From positions 1 to 28,580 of the forward strand of contig CAZNKU010000016.1 of NCBI GenBank assembly GCA_964573775.1: a DNA stretch of 28,580 bases, read 5' to 3'. Positions within the stretch are counted from its first letter, which is position 1; each line of letters opens with the position of its first letter. The translations under genes were made by a program, and so were the position numbers. The stretch comes from CAZNKU01 sp964573775 (GTDB lineage: Bacteria; Bacillota; Clostridia; Monoglobales; Firm-18). This document shows positions 23,103 to 28,580 of this stretch, piece by piece. The notes under the pieces are model-generated. The model was not told the origin of the DNA, did not search any database, and saw only the letters and a program-made list of their open reading frames with translations.

Positions 23103-24470
23103 TTATAACTTTTTCATTTCATCCAACAATGATTTTCCGCCCTCAATAATCTTTTCAGCGACTCCGGCTTTAAATCTTGAAGATCGTGCCTCATATCCGC
23201 CCTCGTCATAAGCAGATTTCATAGGGAAATAACCTTCAGAACCGTTAACAAGTGCACAGGGCATAATAAGTTCCCATCCTTCGGTATCCTTAATACCCAC
23301 GCCAATATCCGTAAATGGTTCACCGGGAATACCTATCAATGCAACACCGCCAAGCTTTATGCCTGAAAGGTCAAGCTCAAAAAATTCAGGACCGTTTTCA
23401 AGTCTGCACATACGTGCAGCCTCCGCAACAACAGTTGTAAGCTCCATAGCCTCATATGGAATTTCATCATCCCTGCCGGCATCATGAAGTTCTTTGTATT
23501 TATGAGCCAAAGGTAAATCCTCAGGCTTTGGCATATTTGAAGGTATCTTGATTATATTGTGTAAAAACTTGATTTCATCAACATCGATATACTTAACCTT
23601 GTCATAAACCTGAAGCACCGTTCCCGCTATTGCACGGCCTACAAAACGTGCCATACCGGGGCTCTTCATTTCATTATCAAAGCTGATTTCAGTATCATTC
23701 ATATCACCGTCTTTAGGATTTACATTAGTACTTCCCACATCTCCCTGTGCACCACAAATAAGCATGCTCTTAACACCGTCAAGTGCCTTGTCAATAGTTC
23801 TTCTCATCCAGCCTACCCAGTCTGAGGATATAAGCTCACCGTTTACTGTATCAACATGCAAACCGTAGTTTACAATAACAATACTTTGTGCACCCTCACG
23901 GTCAAATCTTACAACATTAACCCTCTGGTCAAGCTCACCTAAAGGATGGTCAATATTAGTGTCATTAATGGGAGGGCAAGTCATTGTTGTGCCGTCCTTC
24001 ATCTTATATCGTCTTATGTAAGCAACCCTTTCAGGTGCCTGTCCAACTATATAGCCCATTTTAGCAGGCTTAAGGTCAAGCTCAGCCAGCTTTACCGCAT
24101 CACTTATTCTTACTTCAAGAAAATCATAGTAACGCTGAAGTCTTTCCTCTTCCCCTGGCGGATTAACACCGCCAAGCATAGGCCCCGGACCTGTGTGTGT
24201 ATGAGTAGCGCTCAAAAATACATTTTCCTTTTTTATACCTGTATTCTTTTCAATTGTTTCTATGAATCTGTCAATATAAATTTTATCTATATAACAACTG
24301 TCAACACTTATTACTGCAATCTTAGTATCATCGCATGACATTACAATTGCACTGACTTCAAGGTCATCTAAAAATCCTTTTGCAAATCTCGGAATATAAT
24401 AACCTGTAACACTTATGCCAAGAGGTGGATTAATATTAGCTTTACCATAACCTACTTTTAATTTGTTCAC
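23103..24470 (-). CDS. Cytosolic neutral/alkaline ceramidase-family protein
   Basis: A 455-residue member of the neutral/alkaline non-lysosomal ceramidase family (zinc amidases). Family cues are the zinc-site SATHTHTGPG (H90, H92), GLHVDTVNGELISSDWVG with a second His, CGAQGDVGSTN (equivalent to NxGDVSPN), and IPGEPFTDIG with a Glu ligand. A Tyr-containing YFPMKSAYDEGGYEA follows. Secreted ceramidases carry a signal peptide and a C-terminal domain. Here there is no signal peptide and the protein is shorter, so it should act inside the cell, probably not on ceramide. The start is GTG at 24470, 8 bases after GGAGG (24479-24483). It lies 17 bases after the nagA-like gene, so a shared pathway on N-acyl amino-sugar compounds is a reasonable inference. 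Confidence 0.85.
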   Translation of the reverse strand: MNKLKVGYGKANINPPLGISVTGYYIPRFAKGFLDDLEVSAIVMSCDDTKIAVISVDSCYIDKIYIDRFIETIEKNTGIKKENVFLSATHTHTGPGPMLGGVNPPGEEERLQRYYDFLEVRISDAVKLAELDLKPAKMGYIVGQAPERVAYIRRYKMKDGTTMTCPPINDTNIDHPLGELDQRVNVVRFDREGAQSIVIVNYGLHVDTVNGELISSDWVGWMRRTIDKALDGVKSMLICGAQGDVGSTNVNPKDGDMNDTEISFDNEMKSPGMARFVGRAIAGTVLQVYDKVKYIDVDEIKFLHNIIKIPSNMPKPEDLPLAHKYKELHDAGRDDEIPYEAMELTTVVAEAARMCRLENGPEFFELDLSGIKLGGVALIGIPGEPFTDIGVGIKDTEGWELIMPCALVNGSEGYFPMKSAYDEGGYEARSSRFKAGVAEKIIEGGKSLLDEMKKL

Positions 24471-24487
24471 AACCAATTCCTCCAATG

Positions 24488-25642
24488 TTAAAATTCATAA
24501 ATTTCGCCGCCAACCATAACCTGTTGCACATTGAATTTATCGTCAACAAATACCAAATCGGCAATTTTCCCCGGCTCGATTGAGCCGATTTCATCGTCCA
24601 TACCAATAACCTTTGCAGGGTTAAGTGAAGCCATTACAAAAGCCTGTGCTATGCCGCAGTTTGTGTGGGACATAACGTTTCTGCAGGCTTTATCCAAAGT
24701 AAGCTTACTTCCTGCAATTCTACCCAAATGATTAAAACTGATATCATCCACATGTGCATATTTTTCAGGATTTTTTCCATCATAGTTTGTGCTGTCCGTG
24801 ATAAGCACAACACGGTGTATCCCCTTGTTTTTTATAATCATACGCTGCAGGTCAGAATGAACGTGTACACCGCAGGAATCACAGATTAGCTCTGCATACA
24901 TTTCAGGGTCAGCCAGACAATATTCATCGGGTCCGTAACCTCTTACACCATGTGAACCTGTTTGTCTTCCTGTAGCATTCATCATATGTGTAGTAAGCTT
25001 TGGTCTGTACTTTGTGCCAAGTTTACGAATTTCTTCAGGTGTTGCTTCACTGTGTCCTACGGAAAAAGCAACATTTGGGTTAACCTTTCGTGCATATTCG
25101 ACAAATTGCATAATTCCCTCACGTTCAGGTGCAACAGACCACAATTTTACTATATCACCCAATTCATCAACAATAACCTTGTAATGTTTTTCATCAATTT
25201 TGCCACTATACCACGTATCCATGTTGCTCCAGGCACCGTAGCCTGGATTCATATAGGGTCCTTCCATATTAATTCCCTTTATGTTCTTAGCGGTATCCAT
25301 AGCCTTTTTTACATTGCGTATGCCCTGCAAGGTTTCCTCGTATGTATAAGCACCGGACCATGATGCCAGAATGCTTGTTTCACCATGTTTTAAAAAATGA
25401 GCTGCAACTTTTTCAGGTTCAGAAAATAATCTTTGCCCTGCTCCACCGTGAACGTGTATATCCACAAAGCCCGGACCCACATAGGCACCCTTTGCATCAA
25501 TTATATGAGCATCTGAAGGTATATCCATGTTATGTCCATTGCCAACTTTTTGAATTGTACCATTTTCAATAAGTATTGCTCCATCCCAAATAATACCGTT
25601 TTCAAGTACAACTTGCGCATTTTTAATTACTACCATACCCAT
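24488..25642 (-). CDS. N-acetylglucosamine-6-phosphate deacetylase-like amidohydrolase
   Basis: A 384-residue amidohydrolase of the NagA family, which removes acetate from N-acetyl-amino-sugar 6-phosphates. Metal and catalytic residues are seen: H63 and H65 in DIHVHGG, E127 in NMEGPYMNP, H197 in VGHSEAT, H219 in TTHMMNA, and D283 in LITDS. Two features depart from canonical NagA. The substrate-loop GxH after EGP is replaced by GYGAWSNMDTWY, and the usual TDAM is TDSTNYDG. It may therefore act on a related substrate, so I leave the symbol blank. The start is ATG at 25642, 8 bases after GGAG; a TTG 18 bases upstream overlaps that site. It is the first gene of the operon. Confidence 0.88.
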   Translation of the reverse strand: MGMVVIKNAQVVLENGIIWDGAILIENGTIQKVGNGHNMDIPSDAHIIDAKGAYVGPGFVDIHVHGGAGQRLFSEPEKVAAHFLKHGETSILASWSGAYTYEETLQGIRNVKKAMDTAKNIKGINMEGPYMNPGYGAWSNMDTWYSGKIDEKHYKVIVDELGDIVKLWSVAPEREGIMQFVEYARKVNPNVAFSVGHSEATPEEIRKLGTKYRPKLTTHMMNATGRQTGSHGVRGYGPDEYCLADPEMYAELICDSCGVHVHSDLQRMIIKNKGIHRVVLITDSTNYDGKNPEKYAHVDDISFNHLGRIAGSKLTLDKACRNVMSHTNCGIAQAFVMASLNPAKVIGMDDEIGSIEPGKIADLVFVDDKFNVQQVMVGGEIYEF

Positions 25643-25668
25643 ATTTACAACTCCGTTCAATTTTCAGA

Positions 25669-25697
25669 ATATTAGCATTGGCTTTCACTTATAACAA
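25669..25697 (-). promoter_or_regulatory. Possible promoter of the nagA-like operon
   Basis: On the minus strand TTGTTA (25692-25697), a 17-base spacer and TAATAT (25669-25674), about 27 bases before the ATG at 25642. Each box matches consensus at only four positions, so an activator or another site is possible. No convincing operator was recognised. Confidence 0.4.
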
Positions 25698-25871
25698 TGA
25701 TAACGATATTTTAACATCCCCTATTTCAAAAATCCATGTCATTTAGACATGTTTTTATTAAAATTGAAACACTTTTTGAGATATTATGTATAAAAATCAG
25801 AATAGACGCACTGTATGCTTTGTTTTCAAACAATGGTCTGAAAACTACAAAAACAAAAGTAAAACAAAATA

Positions 25872-25899
25872 TTGACACGCAATATGTTTTTGTTATAAA
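25872..25899 (+). promoter_or_regulatory. Promoter of the tRNA-Thr gene
   Basis: Consensus TTGACA (25872-25877), a 16-base spacer and TATAAA (25894-25899). The predicted start near 25906 falls at the base of a 7-pair hairpin (25905-25911/25919-25925) just before the tRNA. Confidence 0.75.
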
Positions 25900-25932
25900 A
25901 TATAAAGGGTGAAAAAAACACCCTTCATATAT

Positions 25933-26007
25933 GCTGGTGTGGCTCAAAGGCAGAGCAGCGGTATCGTAAACCGCAGGTTGCAAGTTCGATTCTTGTCACC
26001 AGCTCCA
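25933..26007 (+). tRNA. tRNA-Thr (anticodon CGT)
   Basis: A complete cloverleaf of 75 bases with CCA encoded. The acceptor GCTGGTG pairs with CACCAGC, followed by discriminator T. The D-arm is GCTC/GAGC with a 7-base loop. The anticodon stem is GCGGT/ACCGC around loop ATCGTAA (anticodon CGT, reading ACG). The T-arm is GCAAG-TTCGATT-CTTGT with one G-U pair. U73 in tRNA-Thr is, from memory, common in Clostridia. It is a single-gene unit with its own promoter and terminator. Confidence 0.95.
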
Positions 26008-26038
26008 AAAAAATTGTATTGCTTATTACGAAACATCA

Positions 26039-26076
26039 ATATAAAAGGTCATCCGTTTTTGGATGACCTTTTATAT
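26039..26076. terminator. Bidirectional terminator between tRNA-Thr and the YgjP-like gene
   Basis: A perfect 16-pair stem (26039-26054 with 26061-26076) with loop GTTTTT. The outer arms are A-rich then T-rich, so both the plus-strand tRNA transcript and the minus-strand operon can terminate here. It overlaps the stop codon of the YgjP-like gene. Confidence 0.88.
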
Positions 26077-26619
26077 TATAATTTCTTTTAATATTTTTCT
26101 AAGTATTTTCCATTCAGGACAAACCTTTTCAAGCTCATCATAGAAAAGTTTTGAATGATTTGCCTGCAGAAAATGTGTGAATTCGTGCCACACAACATAC
26201 TCAACACACTTTGGCGGAGCATACATAAGCTGTGTGTTAAAAGTAAGTATACCTTTTGTGGAATTACAGCTTCCCCATCTTGATGTCATTTTGCGGAATT
26301 TTATCACAGGATATTTAACACCGTATTTTTCATAGTACGGATATACTATTTTGCAAAACTGCAGTATAAAATCCTTAAGTTGTACTTCAGTAAAATACTG
26401 TTCCAATTCAGAATTATCACTACATTTTTCCAAAGCATCAAATATAAATTTCGCCTTTGACAGTACAAAATCGTCTATAATCTTTTGGGGAACACCTCTA
26501 TTTGCCGAAAGGTTAACTGTACCGTCAGGTTTTATTCGCAAATTTACATTTTTTACTTTTTTAAACTGTAAGTCATAGACAATTTTTCTGCCATCGTCTG
26601 TAATTACACTTTTTAGCAT
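26071..26619 (-). CDS. YgjP-like (DUF45/SprT-like) zinc metalloprotease domain protein
   Basis: A 182-residue protein of the YgjP/DUF45 family, predicted zinc peptidases of unknown substrate. The family-defining MTSRWGSC is at 111-118. The gluzincin-type active site HEFTHFLQANHS gives H145, E146, H149 and H155. The N-terminal beta-rich segment (KKVKNVNLRIKPDGTVNLSA) is also typical. Full-length family members are about 230 residues; this one has a shortened middle but no missing catalytic residue. It lies 5 bases downstream of the YhcH-like gene and is the last gene of the operon. Confidence 0.88.
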   Translation of the reverse strand: MLKSVITDDGRKIVYDLQFKKVKNVNLRIKPDGTVNLSANRGVPQKIIDDFVLSKAKFIFDALEKCSDNSELEQYFTEVQLKDFILQFCKIVYPYYEKYGVKYPVIKFRKMTSRWGSCNSTKGILTFNTQLMYAPPKCVEYVVWHEFTHFLQANHSKLFYDELEKVCPEWKILRKILKEIII

Positions 26620-26624
26620 ATTAA

Positions 26625-27083
26625 TCAGACACGTATTTTTACAACAATCTTCTTAACAGGTGTAGGTACATCCTGATATGCCATACCAGGTCTGTGAATA
26701 TCGTGTGGGAAGAAAACGCAGAAATCACCTTCCTGAGCTGTGCAATATGAAGCTTTGTAGTAATTTTCGTAGAAAGTAATATCTTTTTCAGGGTTGTATT
26801 CTGTTGTAGGAACTGTGTATGAAACATCTGCAGAACCCAACATTTCGCATCCTGAAATAACATATTGAATATCTATATAATTTTTATGACCTTCAAATTT
26901 ACTTTTATCTTCAGTTTTAGAATCATAAGCCTGCACCAATCCATATACATCAGTGCCGTCTATTTCGTATTTACCAACCTCAAGATTTTCTTCAACAGCT
27001 TTTTTTATAAAATCAAAAGCTTTTTCGAATCTTTCATTTACTCCATAGTACAGTTTACAATTTCTAATGTTGTCAAAAATCAT
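26625..27083 (-). CDS. YhcH/YjgK/YiaL-family protein (NanQ-like sugar anomerase)
   Basis: A 152-residue cupin-like protein of the DUF386 family. The E. coli member NanQ (YhcH) is an N-acetylneuraminate anomerase, and EbgC is another member. Conserved family pieces are LEVGKYEIDGTDVYGLVQAY, the FEGHKNYIDIQYVISG segment with a metal-binding His, and FCVFFPHDIHRPGMA with further His ligands. The start is ATG at 27083 with AAAGGAG upstream. It lies 34 bases after the ZIP transporter gene and 5 bases before the YgjP-like gene. A role with the nearby amino-sugar genes is possible, but they are in a different transcription unit. Confidence 0.88.
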   Translation of the reverse strand: MIFDNIRNCKLYYGVNERFEKAFDFIKKAVEENLEVGKYEIDGTDVYGLVQAYDSKTEDKSKFEGHKNYIDIQYVISGCEMLGSADVSYTVPTTEYNPEKDITFYENYYKASYCTAQEGDFCVFFPHDIHRPGMAYQDVPTPVKKIVVKIRV

Positions 27084-27117
27084 CTTTCATTTCTCCTTTG
27101 TATATAAAAATTTAAAA

Positions 27118-27870
27118 TTAACCTAATAAAACATCGGAAACAAGCATAACACAAAAACCCACTAAAAGTGCATAAGTTGCACCACGTTCTGACCCGTGTG
27201 CATGGGTTTCCGGAATCATTTCATCACTTATTACATAAAGCATAGTGCCGCCTGCAAAGGCAAGTGCAAATGGGAGTATAACTGATGCCACACTTACTGC
27301 AAAATAACCTATTAATGTACCAACAACCTCAACAAGCCCCGTAATCATAGCACATACAAAAGTTTTTTTAGGGGACACACCTGCCGAAAGCATAGGTGCT
27401 ATAATAACCATACCCTCAGGAATATTTTGCAATGCTATACCGCCCGCAATGATAAGTGCCTGCGAAGTATTACCCGAGCCAAAACCAACACCTGCCGCAA
27501 TACCTTCAGGAAGATTGTGAATTGCAATGGCTGTAACAAACAACAAAACCTTACTTAAATTTGCATTGTTGTGTACTTCAATATCCGAACCAACCATTTT
27601 ATGAAGATGAGGAACCACCTTGTCTATAAGATTAAGGCATAGTGCACCAACAAAAATTCCTGCAACCGTTATTACAATACCGTATTTTCCGCCATATTCC
27701 AATGAAGGCATAATAAGTCCAAGCACAGCCGCCGCCAGCATAACACCTGCCGCAAATGACAATACGATATCGGAAAATTTATGAGATAGCGTTTTAAAAA
27801 CAAAACCGATAAGTGCACCGATTAAGGTTGCACCACCTACACCGAGAGCTGTCAGCAATACCATATTCAC
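27118..27870 (-). CDS. ZIP-family divalent metal transporter
   Basis: A 250-residue transporter of the ZIP family (zinc, iron or manganese uptake), with about eight membrane segments. The metal-path motifs HNLPEG (118-123) and QNIPEG (148-153) lie in the fourth and fifth helices. A His-containing loop, VPHLHKMVGSDIEVHNN (about 87-102), precedes TM4, and ETHAHGSERG is near the C-terminus. The start is GTG at 27870, 8 bases after GAGG. Another GTG at 27879 overlaps the ribosome site and an ATG at 27864 is further away. It is the first gene of the operon, with a promoter at 27904-27932. Confidence 0.93.
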   Translation of the reverse strand: MNMVLLTALGVGGATLIGALIGFVFKTLSHKFSDIVLSFAAGVMLAAAVLGLIMPSLEYGGKYGIVITVAGIFVGALCLNLIDKVVPHLHKMVGSDIEVHNNANLSKVLLFVTAIAIHNLPEGIAAGVGFGSGNTSQALIIAGGIALQNIPEGMVIIAPMLSAGVSPKKTFVCAMITGLVEVVGTLIGYFAVSVASVILPFALAFAGGTMLYVISDEMIPETHAHGSERGATYALLVGFCVMLVSDVLLG

Positions 27871-27903
27871 ACCAAACACCTCATTAATATCTTATATATT
27901 AAA

Positions 27904-27932
27904 ATTGTACCATATTTTTTTTAAAATGTAAA
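27904..27932 (-). promoter_or_regulatory. Sigma-A promoter of the ZIP transporter operon
   Basis: On the minus strand TTTACA (27927-27932), a 17-base spacer and TACAAT (27904-27909). Its -35 box is separated by only two bases from the -35 of the divergent nitroreductase promoter. Confidence 0.75.
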
Positions 27933-27934
27933 GG

Positions 27935-27963
27935 TTGAAGATATATGAATTTTGGTATATAAT
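27935..27963 (+). promoter_or_regulatory. Sigma-A promoter of the nitroreductase gene
   Basis: TTGAAG (27935-27940), a 17-base spacer and consensus TATAAT (27958-27963), 30 bases before the ATG. GAGGTG lies 5 bases before the start codon. Confidence 0.78.
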
Positions 27964-27993
27964 TAGAATATAATACAGAAATGAGGTGTAATA

Positions 27994-28512
27994 ATGAATT
28001 TTTTAAAGCTTGCCGCCGAAAGATATTCGGTTCGCAAATTTAAGGAAGGACATCTTGAACAAAAAGTTATAGATGAAATTTTAAAAGCGGGGCATCTTGC
28101 ACCCACAGGATGTAATTACCAACCCCAAAGAATACTTGTAATCAACACAGACGAATCAATAGAAAAATTACGCAAGTGCACTAAAAGTCATTTTGGTGCC
28201 CCTACAGCTATGCTTGTGTGCTACAACAAGGATGAAAGCTGGGTAAGAAGATACGACGGAGCACTTAGTGCACCCGTAGATGCTTGCATAGTAAACACCC
28301 ATATGATGTTGCAGGCACATGAAATGGGCATTGGCACTACATGGGTAATGCATTTTGACCCCGAAGCAATGCGTAAGGAATTTAACATTCCCGAAAACAT
28401 TATTCCCATTGCACTGCTTGTAATGGGATATCCTGCAGATGATGCAACACCCCTTAATCTGCACAGCGAATACAGACCTATGGATGAAGTAGTAGTATAT
28501 GATACTTTCTAA
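27994..28512 (+). CDS. Nitroreductase-family FMN-dependent oxidoreductase
   Basis: A 172-residue member of the nitroreductase superfamily, which uses FMN and NAD(P)H to reduce nitro compounds, quinones or other acceptors. The N-terminal ERYSVRKF (FMN phosphate site) and LAPTGCNYQPQRILVI are typical. The central ACIVNTHMMLQAHEMGIGTTWV helix and the C-terminal IPIALLVMGYPADDATP complete the fold. The usual GxxxxK motif near the end is not evident. The start is ATG at 27994 after GAGGTG. It is monocistronic as seen, with no clear terminator before the window edge. The physiological substrate is not readable from sequence. Confidence 0.92.
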   Translation: MNFLKLAAERYSVRKFKEGHLEQKVIDEILKAGHLAPTGCNYQPQRILVINTDESIEKLRKCTKSHFGAPTAMLVCYNKDESWVRRYDGALSAPVDACIVNTHMMLQAHEMGIGTTWVMHFDPEAMRKEFNIPENIIPIALLVMGYPADDATPLNLHSEYRPMDEVVVYDTF

Positions 28513-28534
28513 AAAAGACTTTTCATATGTCAGG

Positions 28535-28580
28535 TACTGTTAAGGATAGTTTTTTAAAATAACGAAAAAGATTATTTATG
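28535..28580 (+). repeat. Left end of a second MITE-like element, cut by window edge
   Basis: The 20 bases at 28535-28554 (TACTGTTAAGGATAGTTTTT) are identical to the left terminal repeat at 10111-10130. The following AT-rich bases resemble but do not match the first copy. Both copies begin 22 bases after the stop codon of a plus-strand gene (ymdB at 10088; nitroreductase at 28512). Confidence 0.6.

Noticed and set aside
25736..25757. CATGTC/GACATG hairpin followed by T-runs on both strands
   Set aside because: It resembles a small terminator, but no gene ends here on either strand: the nagA-like operon starts on one side and the tRNA on the other. The stem is only 6 pairs.
25661..25760. Catabolite-response (cre) or NagR-type operator ahead of the nagA-like gene
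   Set aside because: A TGAAAGC half-site is present, but the second half does not match. Short dyads such as ATAACaatgATAAC are too weak to call an operator.
25726..25983. 85-residue minus-strand open frame across the tRNA-Thr region
   Set aside because: It covers the antisense of a complete tRNA and its promoter, with no ribosome site or recognisable protein features.
1..28580. CRISPR array, prophage, insertion sequence, toxin-antitoxin or other defence system
   Set aside because: No regularly spaced direct repeats, transposase, integrase, phage structural or toxin-like genes were seen. The SbcCD-like pair alone is not evidence of a defence island.

Overview
The window looks like chromosomal DNA from a low-GC, Gram-positive, Clostridia-type Firmicute, probably an uncultured gut lineage. 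The evidence is the AT-rich sequence, strong AGGAGG-type ribosome binding sites, frequent TTG and GTG starts, sigma-A promoters with a 17-base spacer, a rimP-nusA-rnpM-L7Ae-infB operon, YmdB, RnpM, and a tRNA-Thr with U73 and encoded CCA. No species can be named from sequence alone. The window is mostly housekeeping DNA. I see no phage, plasmid, CRISPR array, transposase or toxin-antitoxin genes.

Layout. 1-3283 (minus): the translation/transcription operon, read rimP, nusA, rnpM, L7Ae-like gene, infB, with infB running off the left edge; its promoter and a leader hairpin lie at 3200-3283. 3332-10088 (plus): a HAD phosphatase, valS, folC, a polytopic membrane protein of unknown function, and the YmdB-type phosphodiesterase. 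10089-10553: a gene-free stretch with a terminator and a MITE-like palindromic repeat whose left end recurs at 28535. 10554-12188 (minus): a LOG-family hydrolase gene and a YkvI-like transporter gene. 12189-12450: promoter, several palindromes and the ftsK terminator. 12451-17965 (minus): alaS, hinT, ftsK. 18046-22240 (minus): a VanW-domain surface protein, then an SbcD-like phosphoesterase and a very compact SbcC/YhaN-like ATPase with a transmembrane hairpin. 22361-22839 (plus): tadA, possibly leaderless. 22858-25642 (minus): a NagA-like deacetylase, a cytosolic member of the neutral ceramidase family, and a decayed fragment of a second nagA. 25872-26076: a tRNA-Thr gene and a two-way terminator. 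26071-27932 (minus): a ZIP metal transporter, a YhcH/NanQ-like protein and a YgjP-like metalloprotease. 27935-28512 (plus): a nitroreductase.

How the genes fit together. Most of the window serves translation (IF-2, NusA, RimP, RnpM, ValRS, AlaRS, TadA, tRNA-Thr), folate metabolism (FolC), chromosome segregation (FtsK) and DNA-end or nucleotide handling (the SbcCD-like pair, HinT). The least ordinary part is 22858-25642. There a variant NagA is co-transcribed with a ceramidase-family protein that has no signal peptide, which suggests an intracellular amide or amino-sugar deacylation step. A broken nagA tail abuts the operon end. The other accessory signal is the dispersed palindromic DNA at 10111-10544, 12289-12397 and 28535 onward.
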